From Desulfobulbaceae bacterium (GTDB taxonomy: Bacteria > Desulfobacterota > Desulfobulbia > Desulfobulbales > SURF-16), in assembly GCA_021160685.1 (NCBI GenBank), contig JAGHCC010000384.1, positions 1 through 7,344 on the forward strand: a DNA stretch of 7,344 bases, written 5' to 3'. Within the stretch, counting starts at the first letter, position 1. Each line of letters begins with the position of its first letter. This document shows, one piece after another, positions 1 through 5,477 of the stretch. The translations under genes were made by a program, and so were the position numbers. The notes under the pieces are model-generated. The model did no database searches, was not told where the DNA came from, and saw only the letters and a program-made list of their open reading frames with translations.

Positions 1-236
1 ACCAGCCTGTTCGTTTCCATTCGAGGCAGTTTACCGACCCTTCCTTCACGGGCAAGCAACCGGCCGGTCTTGCGGCTGGCATTCACAACCAGACGTAACA
101 ATATAATGCCAAGAAGACTTGAACCGAGATGAAAAGAAAGACTGAAAAAAACGGTTCGAAAAAAATGCAAGTCCAGAGTGATCGACGCAATCAATCCTCC
201 GGGCAAAAAAATGAGCCAAGCTATTATCCTTGCCAT
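1..236 (-). CDS. Isoprenylcysteine/phospholipid methyltransferase-like membrane protein, N-terminal part (gene runs off left edge)
   Basis: An open frame reads leftwards from an ATG at 234-236 and stays open to the edge: 78 residues plus a partial codon. It starts MARIIAWLIF and has two hydrophobic segments (about residues 4-26 and 36-51), followed by a basic cytoplasmic stretch containing ASRKTGRLLAREGRVG and PRMETNRL. From memory, bacterial ICMT-type methyltransferases have a similar TGR...G(R/K)xG..PR.ETNRLV segment just before the catalytic T.G.Y...RHP region; that region would lie outside the window. Such enzymes methylate small molecules or lipids with S-adenosylmethionine at the membrane. 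The upstream in-frame stop is a TGA about 15 bases before the ATG, so this start is the only ATG choice. Its Shine-Dalgarno sequence is poor. It diverges from the feo operon and nothing in the sequence links the two. Family call is moderate; the reading frame itself is solid. Confidence 0.6.
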   Translation of the reverse strand, partial: MARIIAWLIFLPGGLIASITLDLHFFRTVFFSLSFHLGSSLLGIILLRLVVNASRKTGRLLAREGRVGKLPRMETNRL

Positions 237-270
237 TTCAACACTAATTATTCAATAATTTCTTAACGAA

Positions 271-308
271 ATAAGCACCCTACAAAACAGGGCATAGACC
301 GACTTCGA
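271..308 (-). repeat. Dispersed repeat, copy A
   Basis: Read on the minus strand this starts TCGAAGTCGGTCTAT and continues GCCCTGTTTT, GTAGGG, TGCTTAT. Thirty-one of 34 bases match copy B at 3281-3314 (plus strand), and 20 of 25 match copy C at 753-777. A CCCT/AGGG mini-stem lies inside. It sits about 35 bases upstream of the methyltransferase start, in the same orientation, and downstream of the small minus-strand ORF. Function unknown: it could be a mobile-element remnant or a leader or regulatory element. Confidence 0.65.
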
Positions 309-313
309 GAGTT

Positions 314-335
314 GGGGAGATAAGCGTAGACTTCG
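314..335 (-). repeat. Truncated tandem copy of the dispersed repeat
   Basis: On the minus strand this reads CGAAGTC, TAC, GCTTATCTCCCC. The first part equals the start of copy A, and GCTTATCTCCC equals the end of copy B (3309-3319), so both ends of the repeat seem present with the middle missing. It lies about 28 bases ahead of copy A in the same orientation. A still weaker resemblance (TCGATGTC...GTTTATC) can be seen just upstream near 335-360. Confidence 0.4.
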
Positions 336-423
336 GATAAACGCGTGTAACAAGACATCGAGAAGGGGATTCTCGGACAACCTCCCGGCTACTATTTCAC
401 TCCAAACTCAAAACGGTCTTTGG

Positions 424-537
424 CTATATAGCTTCGACAAATATTTTTTCCGTAAGGTCCATGGGAACCAGACTTTCATGAAACCCCGTAACCTTCAGCC
501 CTCTCTTTCTTTCCGCCATTTTAACTGTTGTTTTCAT
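424..537 (-). pseudogene. Small ORF with strong ribosome binding site, probably frameshifted
   Basis: An ATG at 535-537 is preceded, four bases away, by a perfect AGGAGG (542-547). The frame gives 37 residues (MKTTVKMAERKRGLKVTGFH... to ...EKIFVEAI) and ends at TAG 424-426. The stop falls in an ATAT dinucleotide run. Removing one AT would continue the frame as ...AIAKDRFEFGVK to a stop at 392-394, which looks more like a natural end. I therefore read it as either a real 37-residue peptide or, more likely, a 47-residue product with a 2-base slippage. I do not recognise the family. The start is rich in basic residues and no membrane segment is visible. It follows another minus-strand coding remnant (576-728) by 38 bases, as if the two were once one operon. 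Confidence 0.4.
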
Positions 538-612
538 GCCGCCTCCTCTTTTTCATAAAATTTAGCATACTCAACTTACTTAAAAATACCTAACACAATA
601 GGATCTCTTGTT

Positions 613-631
613 GATATTGCAAATAAATATT
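613..631 (+). promoter_or_regulatory. Possible weak Fur-box-like site
   Basis: GATATTGCAAATAAATATT matches the classical 19-base Fur consensus at 13 of 19 positions and lies about 25 bases upstream of a possible -35 element for feoA. Fur control of feo operons is common. However, the region is very AT-rich, and 13 of 19 can arise by chance there. Confidence 0.2.
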
Positions 632-655
632 TCACCTCATCTTTGAATTCTTCGC

Positions 656-683
656 TTGACTTTAAGTTGTATTTTTTTATTGT
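656..683 (+). promoter_or_regulatory. Candidate sigma-70 promoter for feoAB
   Basis: TTGACT (656-661) and TATTGT (678-683) are separated by 16 bases and match the -35 well and the -10 moderately. Transcription would start near 690, leaving a leader of about 90 bases before the feoA ATG at 782. A second -10-like hexamer, TATACT (765-770), has no good -35 partner. Confidence 0.3.
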
Positions 684-752
684 TTCAGCATAAACATATA
701 CATTTTTTCTAATCCAGACGCCGTAAAATCATACTATTTTTGGCCCTATTTT

Positions 753-777
753 TCGAAGTCTGTCTATACTCTACTTT
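753..777 (+). repeat. Dispersed repeat, copy C, abutting the feoA start
   Basis: TCGAAGTCTGTCTATACTCT followed by ACTTT matches copies A (284-308, minus) and B (3277-3301, plus) at 20 of 25 positions each. The second half of the longer repeat (AGGGTGCTTAT) is absent here; a T-run and the feoA ATG follow directly. The match includes TATACT, which could double as a -10 hexamer. Confidence 0.45.
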
Positions 778-781
778 TTTT

Positions 782-1258
782 ATGAAAAAAACTAAGAGAC
801 GTTTTGAGCGTTATCCAGGAGTTGAATGCATCATCCACTCCCTTGGTGCTGATGAAAAAATTGCCCAACGGCTTGCCCAGATGGGAGTTTTGCCGGGTGC
901 TACTCTGCAAATTATACGGCTTGCTCCCTTTGGCACCACTGTGGAAGTCTCTGTGGATAGTGGACAAAGCTTCGCCATAAGAGATGAATATCTCACAGCC
1001 TTAAAATGCCAAATACTGGCAATGCCACTTACTTACCCAGATGTGCGGCTCCACACGACTTATCGCATTCGTACACTTTTCGGCGGCAGAAAATTTCAGC
1101 AACGCATGGAAACCCAGGGCATTCATCCCGGTCTCTTTATCAAAATTGTCAATCTAACCAAGCCCCGGGTAATACTTCAGCTGATCGAGCATGAAAAAAC
1201 CGTAAAATTAGGTCGGGGTGAGGCTGAAAAAATTATTATCGAGGTAACAAATGCCTGA
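782..1258 (+). CDS. feoA: FeoA-like protein with two tandem FeoA domains
   Basis: 158 residues from ATG 782. FeoA proteins are small SH3-like cytosolic partners of the ferrous iron permease FeoB and usually have one domain of about 75-85 residues. This one has two. Domain 1 (about residues 8-78) carries RLAQMGVLPGATLQIIRLAP then FG, the usual MG.xPG...V...PFG pattern. Domain 2 (about 82-156) carries RMETQGIHPGLFIKIVNL, in which the MG becomes QG and the PFG turn is lost. The frame extends up to a TTG at 740, but those 14 extra residues are unlike FeoA, and copy C of a repeat lies there, so the ATG at 782 is preferred. Neither start has a Shine-Dalgarno sequence. The gene overlaps feoB by 8 bases, so translation is probably coupled. 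Family call is strong; function as a FeoB regulator is inferred from family and context. Confidence 0.9.
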   Translation: MKKTKRRFERYPGVECIIHSLGADEKIAQRLAQMGVLPGATLQIIRLAPFGTTVEVSVDSGQSFAIRDEYLTALKCQILAMPLTYPDVRLHTTYRIRTLFGGRKFQQRMETQGIHPGLFIKIVNLTKPRVILQLIEHEKTVKLGRGEAEKIIIEVTNA

Positions 1259-3251
1259 ACGGGCTGAAAAAGTTGTCGTTGCCTTAAGCTCCATACCCAA
1301 CACCGGTAAAACAACCTTGTTTAACCGGCTGACCGGTTCCAGTCAAACAACCGGGAACTGGCCCGGGGTTTCCGTGGAAAAGAAAGTTGGTCGTTTTACC
1401 CTGGGAGAATTTGAAATCAGCCTGGTTGATTTACCGGGCGCCTATGCCTTGTCACCAGTCACTGAAGAAGAAAATATAGTACGCACATATTTTCTTAAGA
1501 CCCCGCCCGCCGTTATCCTGAACATAATCGATGCGAGTAATCTCTATCGTTCTTTAGGCCTGACCCTGCAGATGTGCACGAGCGGTCTGCCCATGGTTGT
1601 GGCTGTCAATATGATAGATAAAACAACACAACTTGACATCCCTCTCCTGTCTACCCATCTTGGCGTACCGGTCATCCCAATTTCCGCCCGGTCCGGCCAG
1701 GGAGTACCGGATTTACAGCAAGCTCTTTACGAGGTGATCAAAGAGCCGGAACGTACCCACATTCCCCATATCTCCTGCCCGCCGGTATTGGAAGAGGCCG
1801 CCAAGGAGTTGTCCAGAAAAATAATCCCCGGCGGCGCTTTAGAAAAAATGGATTCAAACTTCCTGGCCATGCGGCTGCTGGAAGAGAAAACATTTGCAGA
1901 CTCCATTCAAAAAACAGGGCTGGCCGCAGTCATAAACCAATGGCGTGACCGGGTTGAAAAAACAACTGGCGAACAGATTCCCATAACCTGTGCCAAATGC
2001 CGGTTTAACGCCGCCCGCGGCCTGATTCTCGAAACGACCCGTAAACAGTCGGCTCCGCCCGATGAAAGAAGTAAATGTATTGATAACATTCTATTGCACC
2101 GCTGGTTCAGTTTACCGTTATTTCTGCTGATCATGTTCCTTCTGTTTCAGGCTGTTTATGGCCTTGGAGCGCCCCTGCAGGACCTTATCGGGCAGGGATT
2201 TGATGCAGCTGAGGCATGGCTACGTGTTCAGCCGTTCATCAGCCGACAATCAGACTGGCTGCAAAGTTTTCTTTTTGACGGCCTCTGGCAGGGGCTTGGA
2301 GTGGTGACCTCGTTTTTTCCTATTGTTGCCCTCTTTTTCATTTTTATGTCTTTAATTGAGGATAGCGGCTATATGGCCCGTGCCGCCTTTCTAATGGACC
2401 ACCTGATGCACCGGCTGGGTCTGGACGGCAAGGCTTTTATCAATCTTCTCCTGGGATACGGCTGCAATGTTCCGGCAATCATGGGAACCCGGATTCTCTC
2501 CAGTCATCACAACAGGATTATTACCATATTGTTGATCCCATTTACCCTTTGTATTGCCCGGCTTCAGGTCTTTGTGTTTTTGACAACCATTCTTTTTTCA
2601 CCGGTTATTGCCCCCTTTATTTTATTTTCTCTCTATCTCAGCAGTTTCATCGTTATTGTTTTGACTGGATTTTTCCTGAAAGTTTTACGTATTGCCGGAA
2701 AACCCGAACCCTTTATCATGGAAATTCCTCCGTACCGAATGCCGACGATAAGTGGGGTAGCCCTGAAAACGCGGCAAGAGTTGAAAGATTTTTTGTACCG
2801 GGCTGCGCCTCTTATCATAGCCGGTGTCATTGTGGTGTGGTTTCTGACTCATTTTCCGGCTGACGTGCCTGCTGCCGGAGCCGAAACCTGGGCAGGAAGG
2901 CTTGGCCATTTGTTTTCGCCCCTGTTTAATCCCCTTGGCATCCATTGGCAAGAAACAGTAGCCCTGCTGTTCGGTCTGATTGCCAAAGAAATTGTTGTTG
3001 GAGCCATGGCCGTCATCTATGGTGGTGGTGATCTTTCAAACCAGGTTTTCCAACATATTTCCCCATTACAGGGGTTAAGTTTTATGGTGTTCACCTTGTT
3101 TTATACGCCGTGTGTGGCAACCATTGCCGCAATCAAGGCTGAATCAGGATCATGGAAGATAACTCTGTTTTCCCTCATTCTGGGACTGGTGATAGCCTGG
3201 CTTGCCTCTCTGGTTCTTTATCAAACCGGTCTGGCGCTGGGCCTTCGCTAG
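1251..3251 (+). CDS. feoB: Ferrous iron transport protein B (FeoB), variant motifs
   Basis: 666 residues; GAGG (1241-1244) precedes the ATG by six bases. FeoB imports Fe2+ across the inner membrane using an N-terminal G-protein domain. Visible motifs: G1 SIPNTGKT (14-21), switch I GNWPGVSVE (35-43), G3 DLPG (60-63), G4 NMID (120-123), G5 SAR (145-147), then a helical GDI region to about 260. The membrane part holds EDSGYMARAAF (370-380), GCNVPA (404-409), CIARLQV (434-440), IAKE (577-580) and TPCVAT (619-624). Oddities against the usual family sequence: the first Walker A glycine is Ser14, the switch I threonine is Ser41, the usual CSARLPV is CIARLQV, and a CAKC pair (247-250) stands where the domain linker normally reads ADARY or similar. 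Length is at the short end (E. coli 773), but both gate domains are complete, with no frameshift or early stop. It forms an overlapping operon with feoA; no feoC is seen. Confidence 0.95.
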   Translation: MPERAEKVVVALSSIPNTGKTTLFNRLTGSSQTTGNWPGVSVEKKVGRFTLGEFEISLVDLPGAYALSPVTEEENIVRTYFLKTPPAVILNIIDASNLYRSLGLTLQMCTSGLPMVVAVNMIDKTTQLDIPLLSTHLGVPVIPISARSGQGVPDLQQALYEVIKEPERTHIPHISCPPVLEEAAKELSRKIIPGGALEKMDSNFLAMRLLEEKTFADSIQKTGLAAVINQWRDRVEKTTGEQIPITCAKCRFNAARGLILETTRKQSAPPDERSKCIDNILLHRWFSLPLFLLIMFLLFQAVYGLGAPLQDLIGQGFDAAEAWLRVQPFISRQSDWLQSFLFDGLWQGLGVVTSFFPIVALFFIFMSLIEDSGYMARAAFLMDHLMHRLGLDGKAFINLLLGYGCNVPAIMGTRILSSHHNRIITILLIPFTLCIARLQVFVFLTTILFSPVIAPFILFSLYLSSFIVIVLTGFFLKVLRIAGKPEPFIMEIPPYRMPTISGVALKTRQELKDFLYRAAPLIIAGVIVVWFLTHFPADVPAAGAETWAGRLGHLFSPLFNPLGIHWQETVALLFGLIAKEIVVGAMAVIYGGGDLSNQVFQHISPLQGLSFMVFTLFYTPCVATIAAIKAESGSWKITLFSLILGLVIAWLASLVLYQTGLALGLR

Positions 3252-3276
3252 CCAGAATATTTTCAACCATACCGGA

Positions 3277-3314
3277 TCGCAGTCGGTCTATACCCTGTTT
3301 TCAAGGGTGCTTAT
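3277..3314 (+). repeat. Dispersed repeat, copy B
   Basis: TCGCAGTCGGTCTATACCCT continues GTTTTCAAGGGTGCTTAT. It starts 25 bases after the feoB stop and matches copy A at 31 of 34 bases over 3281-3314. Differences at the loop of the CCCT/AGGG mini-stem leave the stem intact. GTCGG (3282-3286) can also pair with CCGAC (3318-3322), closing an outer stem that copy A lacks. Confidence 0.65.
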
Positions 3315-3333
3315 CTCCCGACAAAATCACTCG

Positions 3334-3396
3334 GGGATAGCGGTAACGGAGATGACGCCTGTCGCATGACTTATGGGCAAAGGGTAGCGCTATCCC
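3334..3396 (+). other. Long-range helix that competes with the downstream terminator-like hairpin
   Basis: GGGATAGCG (3334-3342) is perfectly complementary to CGCTATCCC (3388-3396). The enclosed stretch contains the 5' arm of the 3371-3409 hairpin, whose 3' arm lies outside, so the two structures form either a pseudoknot or a two-state switch. Two further local pairings use the same bases: CCCGA/TCGGG (3317-3321 with 3331-3335) and ATCTCC/GGAGAT (3313-3318 with 3348-3353). I recognise no known riboswitch class. Confidence 0.3.
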
Positions 3397-3422
3397 GCCT
3401 TTCCCATAATTCATTTATTTTT
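3371..3422 (+). terminator. Terminator-like hairpin after feoB
   Basis: TTATGGG, C, AAAGG (3371-3383) pairs with CCTTT, CCCATAA (3398-3409): 12 pairs with one bulged C and a 14-base loop, followed by a T-rich run (3410-3423). The T-run is interrupted early (TTCATTTATTTTTT), so termination may be partial. It is placed to end the feoAB transcript before the permease genes, or to act as a switchable attenuator with the competing helix at 3334-3396. Confidence 0.45.
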
Positions 3423-3475
3423 TACTTGTAATCTCATAACGGTTGCCTATTATGTGCATATGATTATTACAAGTA
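3423..3475 (+). promoter_or_regulatory. Perfect 10-bp inverted repeat around a candidate promoter
   Basis: TACTTGTAAT (3423-3432) is the exact reverse complement of ATTACAAGTA (3466-3475), with 33 bases between. Within it, TTGCCT (3443-3448) and TATTAC (3465-3470), 16 bases apart, form a modest sigma-70 promoter whose -10 overlaps the right arm. A short TATG/CATA palindrome sits in the spacer. This suggests operator half-sites for a regulator of the permease genes starting at 3538, but it could be just a hairpin stem. Confidence 0.35.
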
Positions 3476-3537
3476 TTATCCGAACGAAAAAATCGGCTTC
3501 ATGAGCCCAATAATCCTTCTCCAACAGAGGGCGTTCC

Positions 3538-3999
3538 ATGAAAGAACAAAAACAAAAAACTGACGGTAACAAAGTTTTTGAAAGCGCGCGAAAAACCGTA
3601 AAAATATTTGGTCGGATCCTGCCGAACATCCTGGCGATAATTTTTCTTTCCGGACTTTTCATTGAATTCGCGCCAATTGACCGAATGACCAATTTTCTGG
3701 GCGGCGGACTGCTGGCGGACGCGCTGACCGGGGCAACATTCGGTTCCATTTCAACCGGCAATCCCCTGATCAGTTATGTATTAGGCGGAGAACTTCTGGA
3801 TCAGGGCATAGGCCTGGTTGCGGTTACCGCATTGCTGGTAAGCTGGGTCACGGTGGGCAGTATTCAGCTTCCGGCTGAAATGCAGTCCTTTGGCTTGCGT
3901 TTTGCCCTGGTGCGTAACATCCTTTCTTTCATCTTTGCTCTCATCATCGCCCTTCTCACTTTCATCACACTGCAGGCTCTGGGGGTTACACTCAGATGA
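3538..3999 (+). CDS. Half-size permease, ArsP_1/DUF318 (YraQ-like) type, first subunit
   Basis: 153 residues; AGAGGG (3526-3531) precedes the ATG by six bases. A charged N-terminal tail (KEQKQKTDGNK) is followed by membrane segments at about 26-46, 60-82, 93-108 and 122-148. The segment FGSISTGNPLISYVLGG (68-84) has the small-residue and proline pattern (S.G.P) typical of DUF318-type permeases, which are normally about 300-350 residues with two such repeats. This protein carries one repeat and its overlapping neighbour the other. ArsP members export organoarsenicals; most DUF318 proteins have no known substrate, so none is assigned here. Four-base overlap (ATGA) with the next gene argues for equal expression of two partner subunits. 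It starts 286 bases after feoB, behind a terminator-like hairpin and its own candidate promoter. Confidence 0.75.
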   Translation: MKEQKQKTDGNKVFESARKTVKIFGRILPNILAIIFLSGLFIEFAPIDRMTNFLGGGLLADALTGATFGSISTGNPLISYVLGGELLDQGIGLVAVTALLVSWVTVGSIQLPAEMQSFGLRFALVRNILSFIFALIIALLTFITLQALGVTLR

Positions 4000-4553
4000 T
4001 GACTTCTTCCCCACAAAAAAAGAAAGGAAAAAAACAACCCGTCGCCAGCCTGTTCATTTTTCTGGCTGTTGTTGCCGCTCTCTATGGTCTCGCTTTTCTT
4101 CTGGCCCCGGAAAGATCAATTCATGCCCTGCATTTTGGCCTGAAAATGCTTTCCAGGCTGGCGCCGATATTGATGCTGGTCTGCCTTCTTATGTTTCTTT
4201 TAAATCTGTTTATCAAACCGGACTGGATCCAAAAGCATGTAGGGCATGACTCCGGCCTGAAGGGATTTTTGATCGCCATTGTCAGCGGCATCATTTCCAT
4301 GGGACCGATTTATGCCTGGTATGGAATGCTTAAAGATTTCCACAAAAAAGGAATGCGGCCCGCCCTTGTTGCCGCCTTTCTCTACAGCCGGAGTGTCAAA
4401 CTTCCCCTTCTGCCGCTCATGGTGTATTATTTCGGAACAGTCTATACTCTGGTATTGTCTTTTTATCTGGTCCTGTTCTCCGCAGCTAACGGCCTTCTCA
4501 CCGAATGGCTGGCGTCCGGGAAAAAGGCTGAGATAGCAAGGCGGATTGACTGA
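3996..4553 (+). CDS. Half-size permease, ArsP_1/DUF318 (YraQ-like) type, second subunit
   Basis: 185 residues starting in the ATGA overlap; a second ATG follows immediately at 3999. A lysine-rich N-terminal tail (PQKKKGKK) precedes membrane segments at about 18-37, 52-73, 88-111, 122-145 and 148-171. The segment SGIISMGPIYAWYGMLKDF (97-115) followed by KKGM mirrors the GNP segment of the first subunit, and AAFLYSRSVKLPLLPLM (126-142) is a typical membrane stretch of the family. Together the two products add up to 338 residues, about one full-length DUF318 permease, so a split transporter acting as a heterodimer is the simplest reading. The stop codon is two bases from a palindromic repeat (4556), which probably ends the transcript. 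Substrate unknown. Confidence 0.75.
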   Translation: MMTSSPQKKKGKKQPVASLFIFLAVVAALYGLAFLLAPERSIHALHFGLKMLSRLAPILMLVCLLMFLLNLFIKPDWIQKHVGHDSGLKGFLIAIVSGIISMGPIYAWYGMLKDFHKKGMRPALVAAFLYSRSVKLPLLPLMVYYFGTVYTLVLSFYLVLFSAANGLLTEWLASGKKAEIARRID

Positions 4554-4555
4554 AG

Positions 4556-4713
4556 AGGTTGGGTTAAACCTGATCAAGCACCATATCTTGTTGGGTTTGA
4601 GGTGTTGGCAGAAACTATATGTGCGCATAGGGCTAAAACCCAACAAGATATTGCATGCCTCAAAGCTTAACCCAACCTTATAAAAATTGTGTAGATTCCC
4701 AAAGCAGAATTAA
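4556..4713 (+). repeat. MITE-like palindromic element, copy 1
   Basis: The core (4556-4678) has 12-bp perfect termini AGGTTGGGTTAA / TTAACCCAACCT and an inner 16-bp perfect stem, ATATCTTGTTGGGTTT (4583-4598) with its complement at 4636-4651, so it can form a long hairpin or cruciform. A further 35 bases (4679-4713), ending TTCCCAAAGCAGAATTAA, are shared with copy 2 at 6748-6904 in reverse orientation; I count about 13 differences over 158 bases including one deleted base. No coding capacity is visible. The AGGTTGGGTT/AACCCAACCT ends resemble small non-autonomous palindromes widespread in bacteria. It starts two bases after the permease stop and ends 19 bases before the ATPase ATG, so it probably terminates the upstream transcript and supplies most of the leader of the next gene. 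Confidence 0.85.
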
Positions 4714-4732
4714 GTGAAAAAAGGATAAAATA

Positions 4733-5404
4733 ATGTCTCTGATTATAGCCCGGCAACTTACAAAAACATATATTGCCGGCGATATTGAAGTTAGAGCAAT
4801 CCGGGGCGTGGATTTCACGATTGAACCTGCCTCCTTTGTCTCTTTCGTCGGTCCGTCGGGAAGCGGGAAATCAACCCTTCTCAACATGATCGGTTGCCTT
4901 GATCCGCCCACCAGCGGCTCCCTTGAGGTTGTCGGTCAGGATACGACCCAATTGAACCGCAGGCAGGCCGCCCTTTTCAGGGGTGAACATATCGGCTTTG
5001 TGTTTCAAGATTTTAACCTCATCCCCGTCCTCACCGTCTTTGAAAATGTGGAATATCCCCTGCAGATGGTGCAGAACCTGCCAAAACAGAAACGGCAGGA
5101 CCAGGTGCGGGAATTGCTTAAAGCCGTGGGCATGGGGGATCAGGGCGCCAAATTCCCCAACCAGATCTCCGGCGGCCAGAAACAACGGGTGGCGGTAGCC
5201 CGCGCCCTGGTGACCAATGCCAGGCTTGTGCTTGCCGATGAACCCACTGCCAATCTGGACAGAAAAACAGCAAACCTGATTATCGGACTCATGAAAGAGA
5301 TGCGTGACGAATTCGGCACTACCTTTATCTTTTCCACCCACGATCCTAAAGTGGTTGGCAATGCTGAGACCATTTTTACTCTGGAAGACGGCAAACTGCT
5401 GTAA
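4733..5404 (+). CDS. ABC transporter ATP-binding protein, LolD/MacB type
   Basis: 223 residues, the usual length for the family; AAGGA (4721-4725) lies seven bases before the ATG. Every ATPase motif is intact: Walker A GPSGSGKST (40-48), Q-loop VFQDFNL (90-96), signature ISGGQKQ (145-151), Walker B LVLADEPTANLD (165-176) and H-loop STHD (201-204). The short length, the early IRGVDF and the ADEPTANLD wording place it in the LolD/MacB/FtsE group, which powers mechanotransmission exporters rather than pore-type transport. It would sit on the cytoplasmic face with the permease encoded 73 bases downstream. Members of this group extract lipoproteins, export peptides or antibiotics, or drive periplasmic processes; the exact role cannot be read from the ATPase. 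The gene pair is bracketed by inverted MITE-like repeats. Confidence 0.95.
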   Translation: MSLIIARQLTKTYIAGDIEVRAIRGVDFTIEPASFVSFVGPSGSGKSTLLNMIGCLDPPTSGSLEVVGQDTTQLNRRQAALFRGEHIGFVFQDFNLIPVLTVFENVEYPLQMVQNLPKQKRQDQVRELLKAVGMGDQGAKFPNQISGGQKQRVAVARALVTNARLVLADEPTANLDRKTANLIIGLMKEMRDEFGTTFIFSTHDPKVVGNAETIFTLEDGKLL

Positions 5405-5436
5405 AGACCTAACACAGGCTTACATTACGGAATTTT

Positions 5437-5456
5437 CCAAGGATCTTATTCCTTGG
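5437..5456 (+). other. Intercistronic hairpin between ATPase and permease genes
   Basis: CCAAGGA (5437-5443) pairs with TCCTTGG (5450-5456) around a six-base loop, 33 bases after the ATPase stop and 22 before the permease ATG. No T-run follows, so it is more likely an RNA-stability or processing element that balances the two products than a terminator. Confidence 0.4.
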
Positions 5457-5477
5457 GGAACTTTTTACGAGGAAATC

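Larger units (their letters stand above)
576..728 (-). pseudogene. Decayed coding remnant of unknown family (C-terminal end)
   Basis: The minus-strand frame is open from just inside a TGA (729-731) to TAA at 576-578, giving 50 codons with no ATG near the front. The translation (...WIRKNVYVYAETIKKYNLKS and onwards to ...STRDPIVLGIFK) looks protein-like, with an amphipathic helix pattern and lysine/glutamate-rich stretches, rather than random AT-rich translation. No start codon or ribosome binding site is present, so if real it is the tail of a gene whose front has been lost. Its base composition is much more AT-rich than the feo and ABC genes, which fits foreign or decaying DNA. The family is not recognised. 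Confidence 0.3.

Noticed and set aside
271..335. CRISPR array remnant
   Set aside because: Copies are few, unequal and partly truncated, no regular spacers exist, and matching copies lie kilobases apart near other genes.
740..781. Longer FeoA start at TTG 740
   Set aside because: The 14 extra residues are not FeoA-like, no ribosome binding site precedes TTG, and the stretch contains repeat copy C.
4556..4713. tRNA or other known structured RNA
   Set aside because: The long simple palindrome has no tRNA-like arms, and an inverted second copy shows that it is a dispersed repeat.
5304..5477. Longer permease reading frame beginning inside the ATPase gene
   Set aside because: It overlaps the conserved end of the ATPase in another frame; ATG 5478 has a good ribosome binding site and a family-typical N-terminus.
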